Positions 1-12,154 are shown, counted from the stretch's first letter. The stretch: DNA of 64,000 bases from Symbiodinium natans (GCA_905221605.1 CAJNDS010001802.1:339501-403500), one strand, 5' to 3'. A program made the numbers and translations. The notes: generated by a model from the sequence alone, not told the origin.

Positions 1-497
1 CAAAATGTTGCGGAGGCAAAACGTTCAACATACCAAAACCTCTTGAGGCAGACTCGTCCAGGCCTGGAACGCTGAACAAGCTGGCACAAAGCATTGCCCA
101 CCAAAATTATTGCGGGTTACCAATCTGTTGCATATTTCCTATCCTCTCAGTATCAACCCTCTGTTGAGTCCTGGAGGGCTTTGGGCTCAGGTTCTATATG
201 TCCAAGAATCCCTGAGCCCGAGATCCTAAAATTCCAAGCGCCCCAAGCGCCTTCCCAGGAACCCCCACTTCAACGCCTCCTGGGGGCAGCTCAAGGAGGC
301 TTCTTCTATTTATATAGGGGTTTAGGGTTTAGGGTTTAGGGTTTAGGGTTTAGGGTTCAGGATTTGATTCTCGGAGGGGCTGGGAGTGAAGTCGAAACCG
401 CTGATTTCCAGGCCTCCAACCCCACTTCAGCGAGGTTTAAAGTTTTCTAGAGCCCCTCGCCCGGCTTGAGCCCTTAGCTTCCCTGGTCCTCTTGAAG
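1..497. other. Left edge: probable intron DNA of the first hydrolase gene
   Basis: No exon is recognisable here. A telomere-like TTTAGGG tract lies at about 321-358. In the neighbouring paralogue, the exon preceding the one at 498 sits about 300 bp upstream, but no match to it is visible here. The missing 5' exons of the first hydrolase must lie left of the window or have diverged. Confidence 0.4.
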
Positions 498-2238
498 GTG
501 GTCCTCTCCTTCGCCCCTGAGAATGAAGCCCAAGGGCACCTTGAGCCTGTTCCTCAGTGCCACGGGGGGTTGCAGGGGCTTTTCGCTTTTCATTCGGGTT
601 TTCGGAGCTCGCTTTGTGTGCCTCACGAACCAGCAGAGGGCGAAGGGGTTTTGAGACGCAGCAGTTCCAGTCACAGCAAGCATTTCCTAGCGGCAGGCTG
701 CAGGCATTGGCACGGTAGGCCTGCTACCAGTGCCATCACAACAGTTGACAGTAGTCATCCTCATCTTTAATGCAGCCTATCTTGTCTTACGATGTTTTGT
801 CGAGCCAGGTCCGTGGACAAGGGCTGGTGGTGTCGCCGGGCCCAGGTCATGAAGGCGACGGTTTTTTTTGCTGGATGGAGAGTTCATCATGATGTTTTGC
901 AGGAAAGGCCTGAAGAAGCTTGCGCCCAACGGAAGCCCTAACCATCATTTAGCCTGCATCGTCGTAACGTGCACCTCCCGCAAGCGGATGGATACCTTGG
1001 ATGTTCACGGACCTGCCCCACCCGAAGGCCAACATGCACCCTGGCATAGCCATCTCCACTGGCGGCTCCATTGAGCTCACGGATGCGCTGTATCAGCAGC
1101 TTTATGCCTGTCCAGAGATTGGTGCCGCTTTGTGGCAAGGGGGCGAAGCCCGAACCCTATACCCTCAAATGGTCCACCAGTCGGTTCTTTTACAGCAACT
1201 GCTGTCTCAGCGTGGGAGTAGCTGACATGCCCGTAGTCTTCCGTTGCCCTTTAAATCAAAATCCCTCATATCGAATGCGGAGGTCATCGATATCCATACC
1301 TATACCACCGACGTCCAGAGTGTCAAGGATGTGCTGCAGATCTCGCTGACCTGGGCAGTGAGCCATGGAAAGCGAGTGAGGCTTCAGGAGTTTGGTTTCA
1401 AGGGGAATGACGACCTGAAAGCTCAGAACGTGTTCCCCCTCATTCATGCTGCCAGCGAGATTGGGATCCCCTTCATGCCGTGGGAGCTCTTACATCCAGA
1501 GAGCTCTACAGACTTCGAGTTCTGGAGAGAAGGGGGGTTCTGGCGTGGGCTGTCCGAGCTCAGCCACGCCGCGCAGCGCAACGCCACAATCCTCCCATGG
1601 CCAGAGCTGAGCCTCTCAAACGCGAGCATGCGGCTCAAGGCGAACTGGCTGCTTTGCATTGTGAACGAGGAGTGTGCTTCTGGTTGTTGCAGCAACGAGT
1701 GGAGCGACGACCACAAGTACAAGTGCACTCCGGGTGGTAGTCGGTGCACGGGCAACCGCCTTGCAGACTGGGTGTCCTGTACCCAAAACAGGGACTGCGC
1801 CAACGGGTGCTGCAGCAAAGAAAAGAGTGACGATGGCCAACACAAGTGCACGCCAGGTGGCACCCCGAGCCTTTGTGGTGATGCGGTTCTGAAAGATGGA
1901 GAGGCCTGCTCTTCCAACGGCAACGTGGCGTTCGTTTGGTGTACTAGCCTCCCGACAATTGTCGTGATAAGCGTGTCTTGATCTTACATATTTAGTATAA
2001 TGTAAAACACCTGGCAACCCAGTGCAGCCCTGTGCAGCCCAAGCATCAAAGTAAGAACACAAGAGCCTGTTGACTTGCTATGTGCCTCCTCGTGGCGTTT
2101 CATGGCCCAGGCAACTGCGCCAGTGGCTGCTGCTCCAGCCAGCGGTGCGTGGCACGGGCCCTCCCAGCACACTGCAACGCGATGCACATCTCTCAGTCAG
2201 TCGTGCTAGAGAGGCCGTTTGCATCTTTATTCCTCTGA
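498..2238 (+). CDS. GH5-like secreted glycoside hydrolase, copy A (5' part missing)
   Basis: Multi-exon gene for a GH5-like endo-glycanase, most like mannan endo-beta-mannosidases. Exons: 498-about 545 (VVLSFAPENEAQGHL, with an Asn-Glu pair as expected for the acid/base Glu); 809-854 (VDKGWWCRRAQVMK, GC donor); 1028-about 1130 (HPGIAISTGGS, ALYQQLYACPEI); 1283-about 1920 (VIDIHTYTTD, then RLQEFGF with the likely nucleophile Glu, then MPWELLHP, then two Cys-rich EECASGCC...KCTPGG repeats); and 2111-2238, a third Cys-rich unit (NCASGCCSSQRCVA) ending in TGA. The Cys-rich tail may bind substrate or wall (inference). It is a tandem paralogue of the gene at 2641-6606. Oddity: the donor after the PEI exon reads GG, where copy B has GA. 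Upstream exons are not in the window. The family call is good; the exact substrate is unknown. Confidence 0.72.
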
Positions 2239-2640
2239 GAGCTGTGTGGCTGTCCGAGCCAAGAATCCCTACCTTCAAACGAAGGAAGGGAAGGAGCTGA
2301 ACGGCTTGTATTTATGTGGCCGCATGGTACATAAGAACTGGCTGTGAGCCTGCGGACTTGTGTGAAAGTTCTAGGAACATACAAGCTATCGAGCAACGCA
2401 CTCACAGGCAGCAACTTCACGACGTGGCGTGAGCTGCAAAGACCGGCTCATGATTGATTTGAAATCCAAGCACATGCGGATGTGCTGTGCCACGCGTTGC
2501 TTCCAGCTCTATGTGATGCAGCAAGCGATTACAAAAACGGACATGCACCAAGGCGAACTGATGCACGTCAGACTGCTCGATGTTGCCACATCTTGCGCTT
2601 TCGCAGCTTTTGTAGATGCGAGCCGACATAGATTGTTGCC

Positions 2641-5600
2641 ATGGCGAGCCTACGTTTCGCGGTGTTGGGCAGCCTACTCCTGGCCGTGAGAGGCCTGGCG
2701 CTGAGCTTCCGGAGTCGAGTCTTGTTCAGGGGGGGCGATGGCAGTCACTTTGTTGCGCTGTTGTATGTGCTTTGGCTTGAGATCAGTCGCTGCTGTGATG
2801 GTTCCTGTGCTGCCCATGAGGCTATGCAGAACCTAATCGTAGCATTCGTTCGTAACGTTCATCAAATAAAGATGAAGGTGCAGAAGTGGGTGCCAACTGG
2901 GCGGGAGTGAACTCCTTCTTTGCCCATGCGCTGCCCAGTACAGGCCTGTATGTCTGTGATGTGTGGCACTTTTGCATATATTATTAATATATGATTAATA
3001 TATTAATAGTATATTATTAAAGCTAATATACTATTCACATATTATTATTAGATTCGTGTTCCGTCAGCGTGTGTCTCCAGGCCCAGGCAGCCGTACAGCC
3101 TACTTGGACCACATGAGGCCGGGACACAACCCACTGTGGTTGGCCAGCAGCTGGAAACCCTTAAACCCCTTTACACCCTAAACCCTAAACCCTAAACCCT
3201 AAACCCTAAACCCTAAATCCTAAACCCTAAACCCTAAACCCTAAACCCTAAACCCTAAACCCTAAACCACCCTCAAACTGCAAAAGCCAAAAAGCCCTGC
3301 ACCCCAGGGCAGCGGGGCTCCGTCTGCTTCGCATCTTCATCGTCTCTACCTCTGAAAACTACAAGAACAGCGGGTCGCAGGCCCGGCGAACATGGCATTG
3401 TATTCTTATTGTTCGTATGATTTTTCTGGTTCGTATTCCTACTCTTCGCACTGGTGGGTTCAGTATTGCCTAAACCCTAGACCTAAACCCTACGCCCTAA
3501 ACCCTAAACCCTCAAACCTCAAATTTAAATGAAACGAGTACTTTTCAAAGTGCAAGTGCTATAGGGGAACAAAGAAGCATGCATTCAATCGTGGTTGTAG
3601 TTGTTGTTGCGGTTGTTGGTGGTCAGCCGTCTTCATCGTTTTGTTTTGTAGGGTGGTTGCAGGTTTCGGTGGTTTTCCGAGTTCAGGGCTTAGGGCTTAG
3701 GGCGCCTGGTGCGAAAAGGCGGTCGAGGACTTGGAGGCCAAACAAGTGGGTACGTACGACGACCGCATCCTCACCCTTATCGACGACTTGATGCTCGAGG
3801 CAAGATCAGCAAGAACTGGGCGGTGTGGAGAAGAAATGTCTGAAATATGTTTCTGACCGCGAAAGCAAGCATAGCACGAGAGGCAATGGCAGGCGTGTCG
3901 GGGGCATGGTGGTATCAGTCGTCGACAGAAGCAGAGCAATCATAATAGTTGCATCTGCATGGTAAGTTGAAATCGATACCCACCGGTCTCTCTCACGTTC
4001 CAAGATTTGCGAGAACTAGTTGTTGGTGCTACTGGCAATGCTCGCACAAGGCGCATGAGCGTGGAATCAAGCCGCTTGGTGTGCGGTTGAATCGACCCAT
4101 TAGAAGGTGGTGAAGTTGAGTACTTACGCGGCCGTGTTCACGTCGTCAGGGGGTCGTGGTGAATGTTTACCACAGCGAGGCTTGACATTGCCATGCACGA
4201 CCGCTACTCCCTGGGTTGCTGGAGAGCAGATGCCTACGTTCCTTGGCTCAGGTTATTCCGGTTTGCGAAATTTAGGGTGCATGCCAGTTTGCCCGTGGGA
4301 TGGTGGGGAAGTTCTCCATTATGCAGCAAGAGTCATCTGGTCTTCCATTTGCTCAGGTAGGCAAGTACAACTTGCCAAATGCCTCCTGCTGCACATGCGT
4401 CGCCGTGAACAACCAAGTGGACCGCTTCTACACCGACCCGGACATCCAGGCACTGCAGCCAATAGCTGGCCAGTAGGCATGAGTTTGGGCTTTTGCCCTG
4501 GGGCATGGACAGGCCGGTGCATACTTTCGCAGCATATGAACGCCACACCGTCGACTAACATTTCTAAACATTCCTGGTGCTTTTGGTGGAACTGCGCTAA
4601 GTTTTCGGCCCCATGTCTGAGCCGCTCTTTCAAGGCGAAGTTCGATGCGCGCCTCGTGCACATCTTGCAGCACCGGAAACTTGGGAATTGCAAGTTGTTT
4701 ACCAGTTGTGCTGGTCAACATATAGGGTTTACGCGAACCTGGGAACACTTCATCTGCAGTCCTGGCTATTCATCCAAGTGCTATTCAGTTCTCCGCACAG
4801 CCGGCTTCGGAATGCGTGTCAGGTGCGTGCAGAGTTCCTGAGCTGAACAGACCAGTGCTGCCCAGGAACCCCCACTTCGGCAAGACATGGGGCAACTTGC
4901 ATGAGGCTGGCTTGTGAAATTCTTCCCTCGGCCCCAACAAGACCTGACCCTGGCGGTGCTCCCTGGGTTCGGCAGGTTGTCGCCTCTTTCGCGCCTCAGA
5001 ATGAAGCTCAGGGCCATCTCCGGTGGGGGGCTTGAAACATCAGGATGTGCTGGGGCCGTCAGGGGTTCCGGTTTCGGGTTCGGACTTGCTGCTCCTTATC
5101 GCAGGGTTTCCTGCTTGCTGATCCCTCGAGGTCAGTCGACAAAGGCTGGTGGTGCCGTCGTGCACAGGTCATGAAGGCCAGGCCAGAACTGCCCCAGCAT
5201 ACTATCACCACTAGTGCGCACCGATCACCACCAGTACGCGCCGCCTCGGCCTCTGGTACAAACGATCATAGGGAGGTCTTGACGTTGCCATAGCGGGACC
5301 GAAAGGAGGTCCGAATATGAAGGTCTCTGTGGGATGGAAGGGCTGCAGGTGCCTGAAAGGGCCAAGGGAGGTCGTGAGTCGTCCACGGAGTCCATGCTGG
5401 CAGAGTCAGGAGGGGTCCATCGGGCCATAGTTTATATGGATCTTGGGTTTATCCAAGCATTCCCTAGAGGGTCCACACACAGCTAGATGATCCTTCGGGG
5501 GTTGGGTAGGTGGTCGTTCGCTGTCGTTCTGTGCCGTGCCGGCGAGGCTCACATGCACCCCAGCATCCCCATCTCCACTGGTGGTTCTGTCGACCTTGCA

Positions 5601-6606
5601 GACGCGCTCTATCAGCAGCTGTATGTCTGCCCTGAGATTGATGCCACTTGTCATTACCTGTCCTACTCATGGCAAGCCCTGAGCCCTGGACTCGGCCCCT
5701 TAGAGGCCTTAAGAAGCCCCAAGAATGTGCCACCCCCAAAACCTGAGTGTAGACTGTGCTCAGGTTGTGGACATCCACACTTACAGCACCGATGCTTGCG
5801 ACATCAAGAAGATCTCTAAGATTGCGGCAACCTGGGCCGTGAGCCAAGGCAAGAGGGTGAGGTTGCAGGAGTTCGGCTATCAAGGAACAGACGCGCAAAA
5901 GGTCAGCACGGTGATGCCCATACTCCGTGCGGCAAGCGAACTGGGCATTCCATTCATGCCCTGGGAGCTCATGCACCCAGACAGCTTGGACTACGAGTTC
6001 TGGGTAGAAGGTGACTTCTGGCGCGGGCTTTCCTCGCAGAGCGAGGCTGCTCTGCAAACGGTTTCGCCCTTCTCTTGGCCCGAGCTGCCGAGCAGTCAGC
6101 AGCCTCGGCTGAAGGGCGACTGGTACTTCTGTCTTGTGAACGAGGAATGTGCTTCCGGCTGCTGCAGCAACGAGTGGAGCGACGACAACAAGTACAAGTG
6201 CACTCCGGGTGGCAGCCGGTGCACGGGCAACCGCCTTGATGACTGGGTCTTCTGTACCCAAAACAGCGACTGCGCCAACGGGTGCTGCAGCAAACAGTGG
6301 AGCGACGATGGCCAACACAAGTGCACGCCGGGCGGCACCCGAGCCTTTGCGGCGACGCGATTCTGAAAGATGGAGAGACCTGCGCTTCCAACAGTGGCTC
6401 GGCCTATGATCTGATTAGCTGATTGTGGTGTGCCACTTCCCATTGCCACCAGGACCCATTGGGCTCTTTATTTTTTCTCGTGACACACATCGCGTTACTA
6501 AGACGACTGCGCCAGCGGCTGCTGCACCGGCGTCTGCGTGGCCCAGGCTGCCCCGGCCCAGTGCAGCCAGGGCAGCCTTGGAAATCTCAATTGTAAGATA
6601 TTGTAA
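2641..6606 (+). CDS. GH5-like secreted glycoside hydrolase, copy B
   Basis: Near-complete paralogue of copy A. A possible first exon from ATG 2641 encodes a signal peptide (MASLRFAVLGSLLLAVRGLA); its link to the rest is inferred. Then: 3719-3799 (AVEDLEAKQ...YDDRILTLIDDLMLE, GC donor); 4180-4237 (LDIAMHDRYSLGCWRADAY); 4357-4449 (VGKYNLPNAS, QVDRFYTDPDIQ, GC donor); 4635-about 4676 (AKFDARLVHILQHR); 4975-about 5022 (VVASFAPQNEAQGHL, acid/base Asn-Glu); 5131-5176 (SVDKGWWCRRAQVMK); 5547-about 5633 (ISTGGSVDLADALYQQLY); 5764-about 6366 (VVDIHTYSTD, RLQEFGYQG with the nucleophile Glu, MPWELMHP, two Cys-rich repeats); and 6503-6606 (DCASGCCTGVCVAQ, TAA stop). One base is missing near 6340 relative to copy A, so the large exon runs into TGA at 6364-6366 and would lose the last Cys-rich exon. 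At least one exon between 3800 and 4179 was not found. Confidence 0.75.
2971..3051. repeat. AT-rich island with perfect 12-bp inverted repeat
   Basis: About 80 bp of almost pure A/T in a GC-rich region. AATAGTATATTA (3005-3016) and TAATATACTATT (3024-3035) are perfect inverse complements around a 7-nt loop. It lies between the signal-peptide exon and the first catalytic exon of copy B, so it is probably intronic. Confidence 0.8.
3174..3269. repeat. Telomere-like (CCCTAAA)n tract
   Basis: About 13 near-perfect CCCTAAA units, with one CCCTAAT variant. A shorter degenerate tract follows at 3470-3527. It is inside the presumed first intron of hydrolase copy B and is flanked by ordinary sequence on both sides, so it is not a chromosome end. 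Confidence 0.95.
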
Positions 6607-7907
6607 GGCTGTAAGGATAGGCTGGGGTATACCAGGACTCAATTAGGAAATAGATCTTTCGGGTCTTCTTGAGCTTGAGGCACAGGGCGATGAGGCAGCC
6701 CAGAGGGGGAATCCACAGTTCTGATGAGCTCAGACGCTGGACCTTTTGTGTCGTGCCTGGATCCGACTTCAGAAGACTTCCGTTGCCTTTTGGTGCACGG
6801 GTCCCTTTGTGGAACATCACTCCCGGCTTGATGTTGGTGTGTCAGGCACATGGAGCATTCTCAACGGTACCGGCCGCGATTTTGAGACCGACACTGATCC
6901 GGTCGTAAAGCAGCAGCTGCACCTTTCTTCCCAGTATGCCCACAATCAATGCTCGCTTCCGCACATCGCAAACCTACGAAAGTTGCTCCCACCTAGCTCA
7001 CCGTTTTGATGATTTGGGCTCACTGGGCGATCTCAGCAGCAATTCAGGCAAAGCCGACCCTGCATGGCGCACGACCGACCGGTCGCCAAGGGTGGCAGGT
7101 AGCATGCCAGGACATGGACGAGACGGGGGAGCCGTGAATGGGATCGGGGCTCCCATGGATCGTCCGTGCGTGCTCTTGGGGATCTCCCGGTGTCGTCCCG
7201 CAGGGGCAGAGGACACCCCTTGTACAGCTCCGGTGGACTTGTACAGACCGTTTGAAGGAGCGTGGACGGCCCAAGTCTTCCACAAAGCCTCGGTGTTCTG
7301 GTCCGAAGGTTGGTTTCTTGCAGCTGCAACACTGCGATGCACGGTTGCATACGGTTGCGATCGGACTTGATCCATGGTTTCTACGATCAAGCTTCTCTAC
7401 TGGCGTCGGAACCTAGACTTCAAGCCTCAGACGTGCCGACTGCGGATCCCAGTCCCAAGCCCCAAGCCCCAACTACACTAGAAGAATGGAAACGCAAAAG
7501 CATCGCGCAATTACCTGTCATCAAATGTCAAGGGTCGGCACCGTAGTCCGTGGAAAAGCCCTTCGCAAGAACGCTGGGGTCAACAACCACGGTCCAGGCT
7601 TTAGATAAGCTGTTGAACTGATGCAGCCAGCTCTTTAGAAGCATCTGAACATGTCTGGGCCAAGGGAAACCGCACCGCCCAGCGGCAGTTGCGCAGCGCC
7701 TGGGCCGCGTGGACTGGGGTGGGGCGGGGGGTTGCTGCATGTGAGGGTTTCTGGGTTCAGGTGTTGAGCCCATCGGGGCTTGCAGGTCTTGAGGACTTTG
7801 GGCGCACTCTTTTGAGGATTGATGTGTTTTTCCTAATGAATCGCATCCATTGCCTGAGTCTCAAGCGTTCAGGCTGCATTACTGTGTGCCCATGGAGTGA
7901 CACAGTG
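6607..7907. other. Gene-free stretch between hydrolase B and the PPR gene
   Basis: No convincing exon, repeat array or element was found on either strand. It presumably holds the 3' UTR of the hydrolase and the 5' region of the PPR gene. Open frames here have no recognisable motif and overlap each other on both strands. Confidence 0.4.
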
Positions 7908-10435
7908 ATGGAGGTCCGGGATGCGGTTCCGCCCGCAAGGAGCAGGGCTGGCAGGGACCAGACACGCAAGAATGACTGGCAGCGAGCATGTAGGGCGCTG
8001 GCAAGGGTGGAGGCTGCGTCGGCAGAGCCGAGCTTGAAGATGAAACGAACGGCAGTTGTGACTGCCGGACGCGGCGGGCACTGGCAAGAAGCCTTGGGGG
8101 TGTTTGCGCACGATGTAGATACTCAGAGGGATGTGCTCATGTACAATGTCACGATGACGGCGTGCGAAAAAGGGACGCAGTGGCTGAAGACGCTCCACCT
8201 GTTGTCGCAGTTAGGTCGAGACCATCTGCAATGTAGTATCGTCACGCATGGAGCTGCACTGAGTGCCTTCCAGCGAGCTGAAGATTGGAGCGCTGCAACG
8301 CTGTTATTCGGCGAGCTGGAGCAGAAGCAGTGTCCTGCGAATCTGATCATGTACAATGCAGCCATGGGAGCGTGTGGGGTTCGGTGGCGGCAGGCGGTGC
8401 AGCTCATGTCTGAGCTTTCCCGTGTTTCCCGTGTGGACCGGGACGTGGTGACATATACTTCCGCGATCAGCGCATGTGCGGCCGCACATCGCTGGCAAAC
8501 TGCCCTTCATCTCTTGGCAGAGCTGCAAAACCAGCGCCTGGAGGAGGACATCGTGGTCCACAACTCCGTCATAAGCGCCTGCAGCTTGGGGCAACAGTGG
8601 CAGAGGTCTCTGTCCTTGCTTCAAGGGCTGGGCCACGCAAATGCCATCTCCTACGGAGCCACAGTCGCGGGATGCGAGAGATGTGGTTGTTGGCAGCAGG
8701 CGCTGGCTATTCTAAGAAGCATGTGGGAAGGATCGGTGCAAGGAAACGTGATTGTTCTCAACTCCGTGATTAGTGCCTGTGAGAAGGCAGGACAGTGGAA
8801 GGCAGCTTTGCAACTGCTGGGCGAGGTTGATGGCAGCAAGCTGCAGCCAGACATCATTACCTTCAACGCCGTTATCAGTGCCTGTGAAAACTGCAGTCGC
8901 TGGCAGCAAGCACTTCAGTCCTTTAGCCGCTTGCAGGAGCTACGACTCCAGGGCAGCATCGTCACCTACAGTGCCCTGATCAGCGCCTGCGGGAAAAGCA
9001 GCCGCTGGGAAGAAGCGATCCAGGTGCTTGCTGACCTGAGGAGCTCCAGGCTGGCCGGCAACACGTGTTCCGGCGTGAGAAGCTCAAGCTTTTTTTTTTT
9101 TTTTTCTTTTTGTTTTTTTTTTAAAATTTCGAGCCTGCAATCGGGTCAAAATATCTTGAACCCGAACACCATCGAAGCCCCCACCTGGCCCTTCCCACCC
9201 TACCCACGCACCGAGGGTTACCTTCACCTCGGCAATCTCTGCCTGCGGTTTGGGTCTCGAGTGGCAACCGGCGCTCTCCTTGCTGCAAGAGCTGCGCGCG
9301 GAAGGGGGCCGAGGCATCTCTGGGACCTTCGGGGCTTTTGGGGAACTTGGGTCGCCTTTGGGTTCAGAGTTCAGAGCTGCTGGCGCATTGCTAAGAGCTT
9401 CTAAGAGCTTCTAGGAGGTTTGCTGTGTGCCGGCTTTGTAGGATTTGGTGGATGCTTGGGGCTTGTGGGTGGTCGGGGAGACAAGTGGTTGGAGTTTAAG
9501 GCCTCCAAGGGTTTGTGCGGATTGCTGAGTGGTTTGAGTCGGTTTGAGAGTATCGCCTGATGCTGAAGCGTCCCCAACTCAAGGTTCGGGCAGCTTTGAG
9601 CAACGGTATAGAGGTGTGCAGTGCAAGAGTGTGGGCAATGCTTGAAACTTGAAACTAGGGTTCAGCTGCTTCAGCGCTCAGGGCACTCAGGGCACTCAGG
9701 GCATTCAGGGCACTCAGAGCACTTTGCCTGCACCAGCCTCTCTAAGGTAACGTGGTGACCTTCCTGGCAGCCCTTACACCGTGTGGCATGGTCCAGCGGT
9801 GGCGCCAAGCGATGTGCCTTGGCATTGGCCATAGCAAACAGCGAAACCGAACCCTGACCCGAGATCCTGAAACCTTAAATCCTTCACCCCCTCAAGCCCC
9901 AGGGAAGCCCCTACCTCTACTGTACCCTACCGCCCTGAACGGGCAGGCAGGTTCTGCAAGAGCTTCCAGCTGAGAATCTGGAGGTCTCCGTCCTGCCCGC
10001 AGGGGCCTGCGAGAAAGGTGGTCGCTGGTCGAAGGCGCCTCTTCGGGGATGGTAAGGCTGGTAAGGGGTGTGGTTGAAACTTCTTTGGGGTGTTGGGTTG
10101 GCGAGAAAATTAGGGTTTCCTTGGGTTGTGCCTTGGAAGATGGCCAGGCCTTGTCTTTATTCCGACAGCTGCGCCTGCAGATGCTGGAGTGCAGCACCGG
10201 TGTCCTGAATGCCGTTCTGAGTACCTGTGCCAGGAAAGGGCGGTGGCAGTGTGTTCTGCAAGCCCTTCCGGAGCTCGATTCTGGCCCTCCGGCCGACTCC
10301 ATCACCTACGAGGCCATCTTCTCTGCTTGCGAGACTGGGGACCAGCGCTGGCTGTCTTCCACCTTATTCCCTGACGTTACGCGGCTGGCGCTGAGCCGAT
10401 TAAGGGAAGCCATGGGCATTGGAGCACCTGACTGA
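7908..10435 (+). CDS. Pentatricopeptide repeat (PPR) protein, long first exon
   Basis: PPR proteins bind RNA in plastids or mitochondria and act in editing, splicing or stability. The main exon 7908-9064 starts at an in-frame ATG and holds about ten 35-residue repeats with the signatures YNVTMTACEKG, VTYTSAISACA, VVHNSVISACS, ITFNAVISACE and VTYSALISACG, each followed by W-x-x-AL and an LL-x-EL helix. The frame continues across a GT-AG intron (9065-9215) into 9216-about 9307 (VTFTSAISACGLGLEWQPAL), then about 9747-9815 (NVVTFLAALTPCGMVQRW), 9951-10034 (ELPAENLEVSV, ACEKGGRWSK) and, over a GC-AG intron (10035-10147), 10148-10435 (ALSLFRQLRLQMLE...ITYEAIFSACE), with a TGA stop. No DYW or E domain is seen. 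The N-terminus is Arg-rich, which could be an organelle transit peptide (inference). The RNA target cannot be read from sequence. Confidence 0.88.
9080..9124. repeat. Poly-T tract in PPR intron
   Basis: A T-rich run broken by a few C/G/A lies inside the 9065-9215 intron, close after the donor. It is on the coding strand and too far from the acceptor to be its polypyrimidine tract. Confidence 0.8.
9668..9722. repeat. Short tandem repeat, 10-bp unit CTCAGGGCA
   Basis: About five imperfect copies of CAGGGCACT lie in tandem just upstream of the PPR exon at about 9747. They are intronic by position. Confidence 0.8.
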
Positions 10436-12154
10436 CAGCATCTGACAGCTATGCCTTGCTATGCCCGTGTTTCCGAAAAACGGGTTTCTGTTTCTACAAA
10501 GCGTGCGCATTCTCGTCTTCCTGACCTGTACGAGATGCGTCATCGTTGAAGAATACGTGCATGGTCTGGCAGGGGAACTCCTTGCTGCGTGGTTTTGGAG
10601 TTGAAAAAAAGGGTTCCTCGTTTGGACTCTCGCAAGCCCGCAGCCTTTCAGGGTCATGTAAGACTCGAGGTGCATGGCCACCCCCCAATCTTTCATCTTG
10701 TGCTCGAGGACTGGTGCGGTGTGGCAGTGGGACTCAGAGAAGCCTTGCAACTGCACATGCCAGCAGCTGGTGCTAGCAACTGTTTAACTTCTGTACTGTG
10801 GACAGTTGGCAATTAATAGCTTTTGCCATGAGGTGAGGAGCAAAAGAAAGGGCTCCGGCTTGCCACTGCAGGCACACGCTGTTTGCACGAGCCGGTGAGC
10901 AACGCACCCAAAGCTTGGAGAACCTCGCCGGGACCTCAGGCTTTGGGTGCTTTTGTTTCTGTTTCCTGCACTGCTCCCGTTCAAGGTTCAGAGCCGCGCT
11001 GCACCAGTCTTTCGCCAGGGTTGGGCACCCAGAGTGCTCCCAGCCATGTGAACGATCCCTAAGGAGCGCTTTGAGTGCTGCACATCCTTCTGGGGCTTTG
11101 AGTGTTTGAGTGCAGGAGTGGAGACCAAGTTGTTTGCCGTCTGATGGCTCAGACATGCCAATACACTTCACTACACAAGAGACTGCGATCGACAGCGTCT
11201 GGCTTCGCATTTGCTCGTAGACCAACCAGGATGTAGGGTAGCCAAAGCTTGGTGAGCTGCATCATGGGCTTGCGAGCTTGCTGCTCGGCAGCATTGAATT
11301 TGCGTTGGGTGGGGGAACATCTGCCCGGGTGAACGGTGATATTGTTTGGAAGACAGGTCCCTGCAGCCTTTGTACTGCATGCGCTTGTACCAACCTTGCA
11401 GAGAGACGCTTTCCGCTGCGAATTGTGTTGGCTCAGGCCTTTGCCGCCACAGACCAAGTCTTGTTACACCTAAGCATGGAATGCACACGAACTTGCTGGA
11501 GCACCGAGCATATGCCTCTTAATTTGCACAGACGCCCACTTGCGCTCTATCGCATGCAGCGCATGTGTTCTGTTGGGGTTCAGAGTCCGTCTGAAACTGA
11601 CCTAGAAGCGATATGACCTTTCAGGGTTATATTCATCCGCACGTGCCACGCACTTGGCGCCCCCTCGTGTTCTGTGAATGGCAGTACCGAGCGCGCCAAA
11701 TGGACAGAAGCCAGTGCAGGACTCAGGACAGTTGGCTGTTGGTCAAAATCCTGAGTCCGGGACATCTGCAACATGTGAACGTGAGTAAGCGAGCTTTGGC
11801 AAACATGACATATCATGCCTATAGATACACAATAGGCGCGAATATTCAGCAAAGGTGATCCTGCCCTCTTTTGAGAGAGACACAGAGAGAGGCGTTGTGC
11901 AACCACGCAGGTCGACTTCCAGAGCCATGACTCTGAGGCAGCGCGTCAGCCGGCAGCTGTTGCAGCTGCCTGCGGTGGCACTGTAGGGTTTAGGGTTTAG
12001 GGTTACGTTGTTAATCACTTCTGTTGCAGCAATGTCCGTTGGAACACCCCGATGCGGGCCCCTCCCACCCAAAGCAGTGGTTTGAAACCATAACGTATTG
12101 TGGACTCTGCACCCCTTTGCCTTGCCCCTTGCTTGCGGCGTACCCCCTGTGCAG
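10436..12154. other. Gap between the PPR gene and the ion-channel exons
   Basis: No exon is recognised. The stretch probably contains the PPR 3' end and the promoter and first exons of the channel. A short TTTAGGG tract occurs at about 11983-12003, followed 150 bp later by the first plausible channel exon. Confidence 0.4.

Noticed and set aside
4107-4841. 244-residue + open frame treated as one gene
   Set aside because: It crosses at least three hydrolase B exons and their introns; the conserved GH5 residues are in other frames within it.
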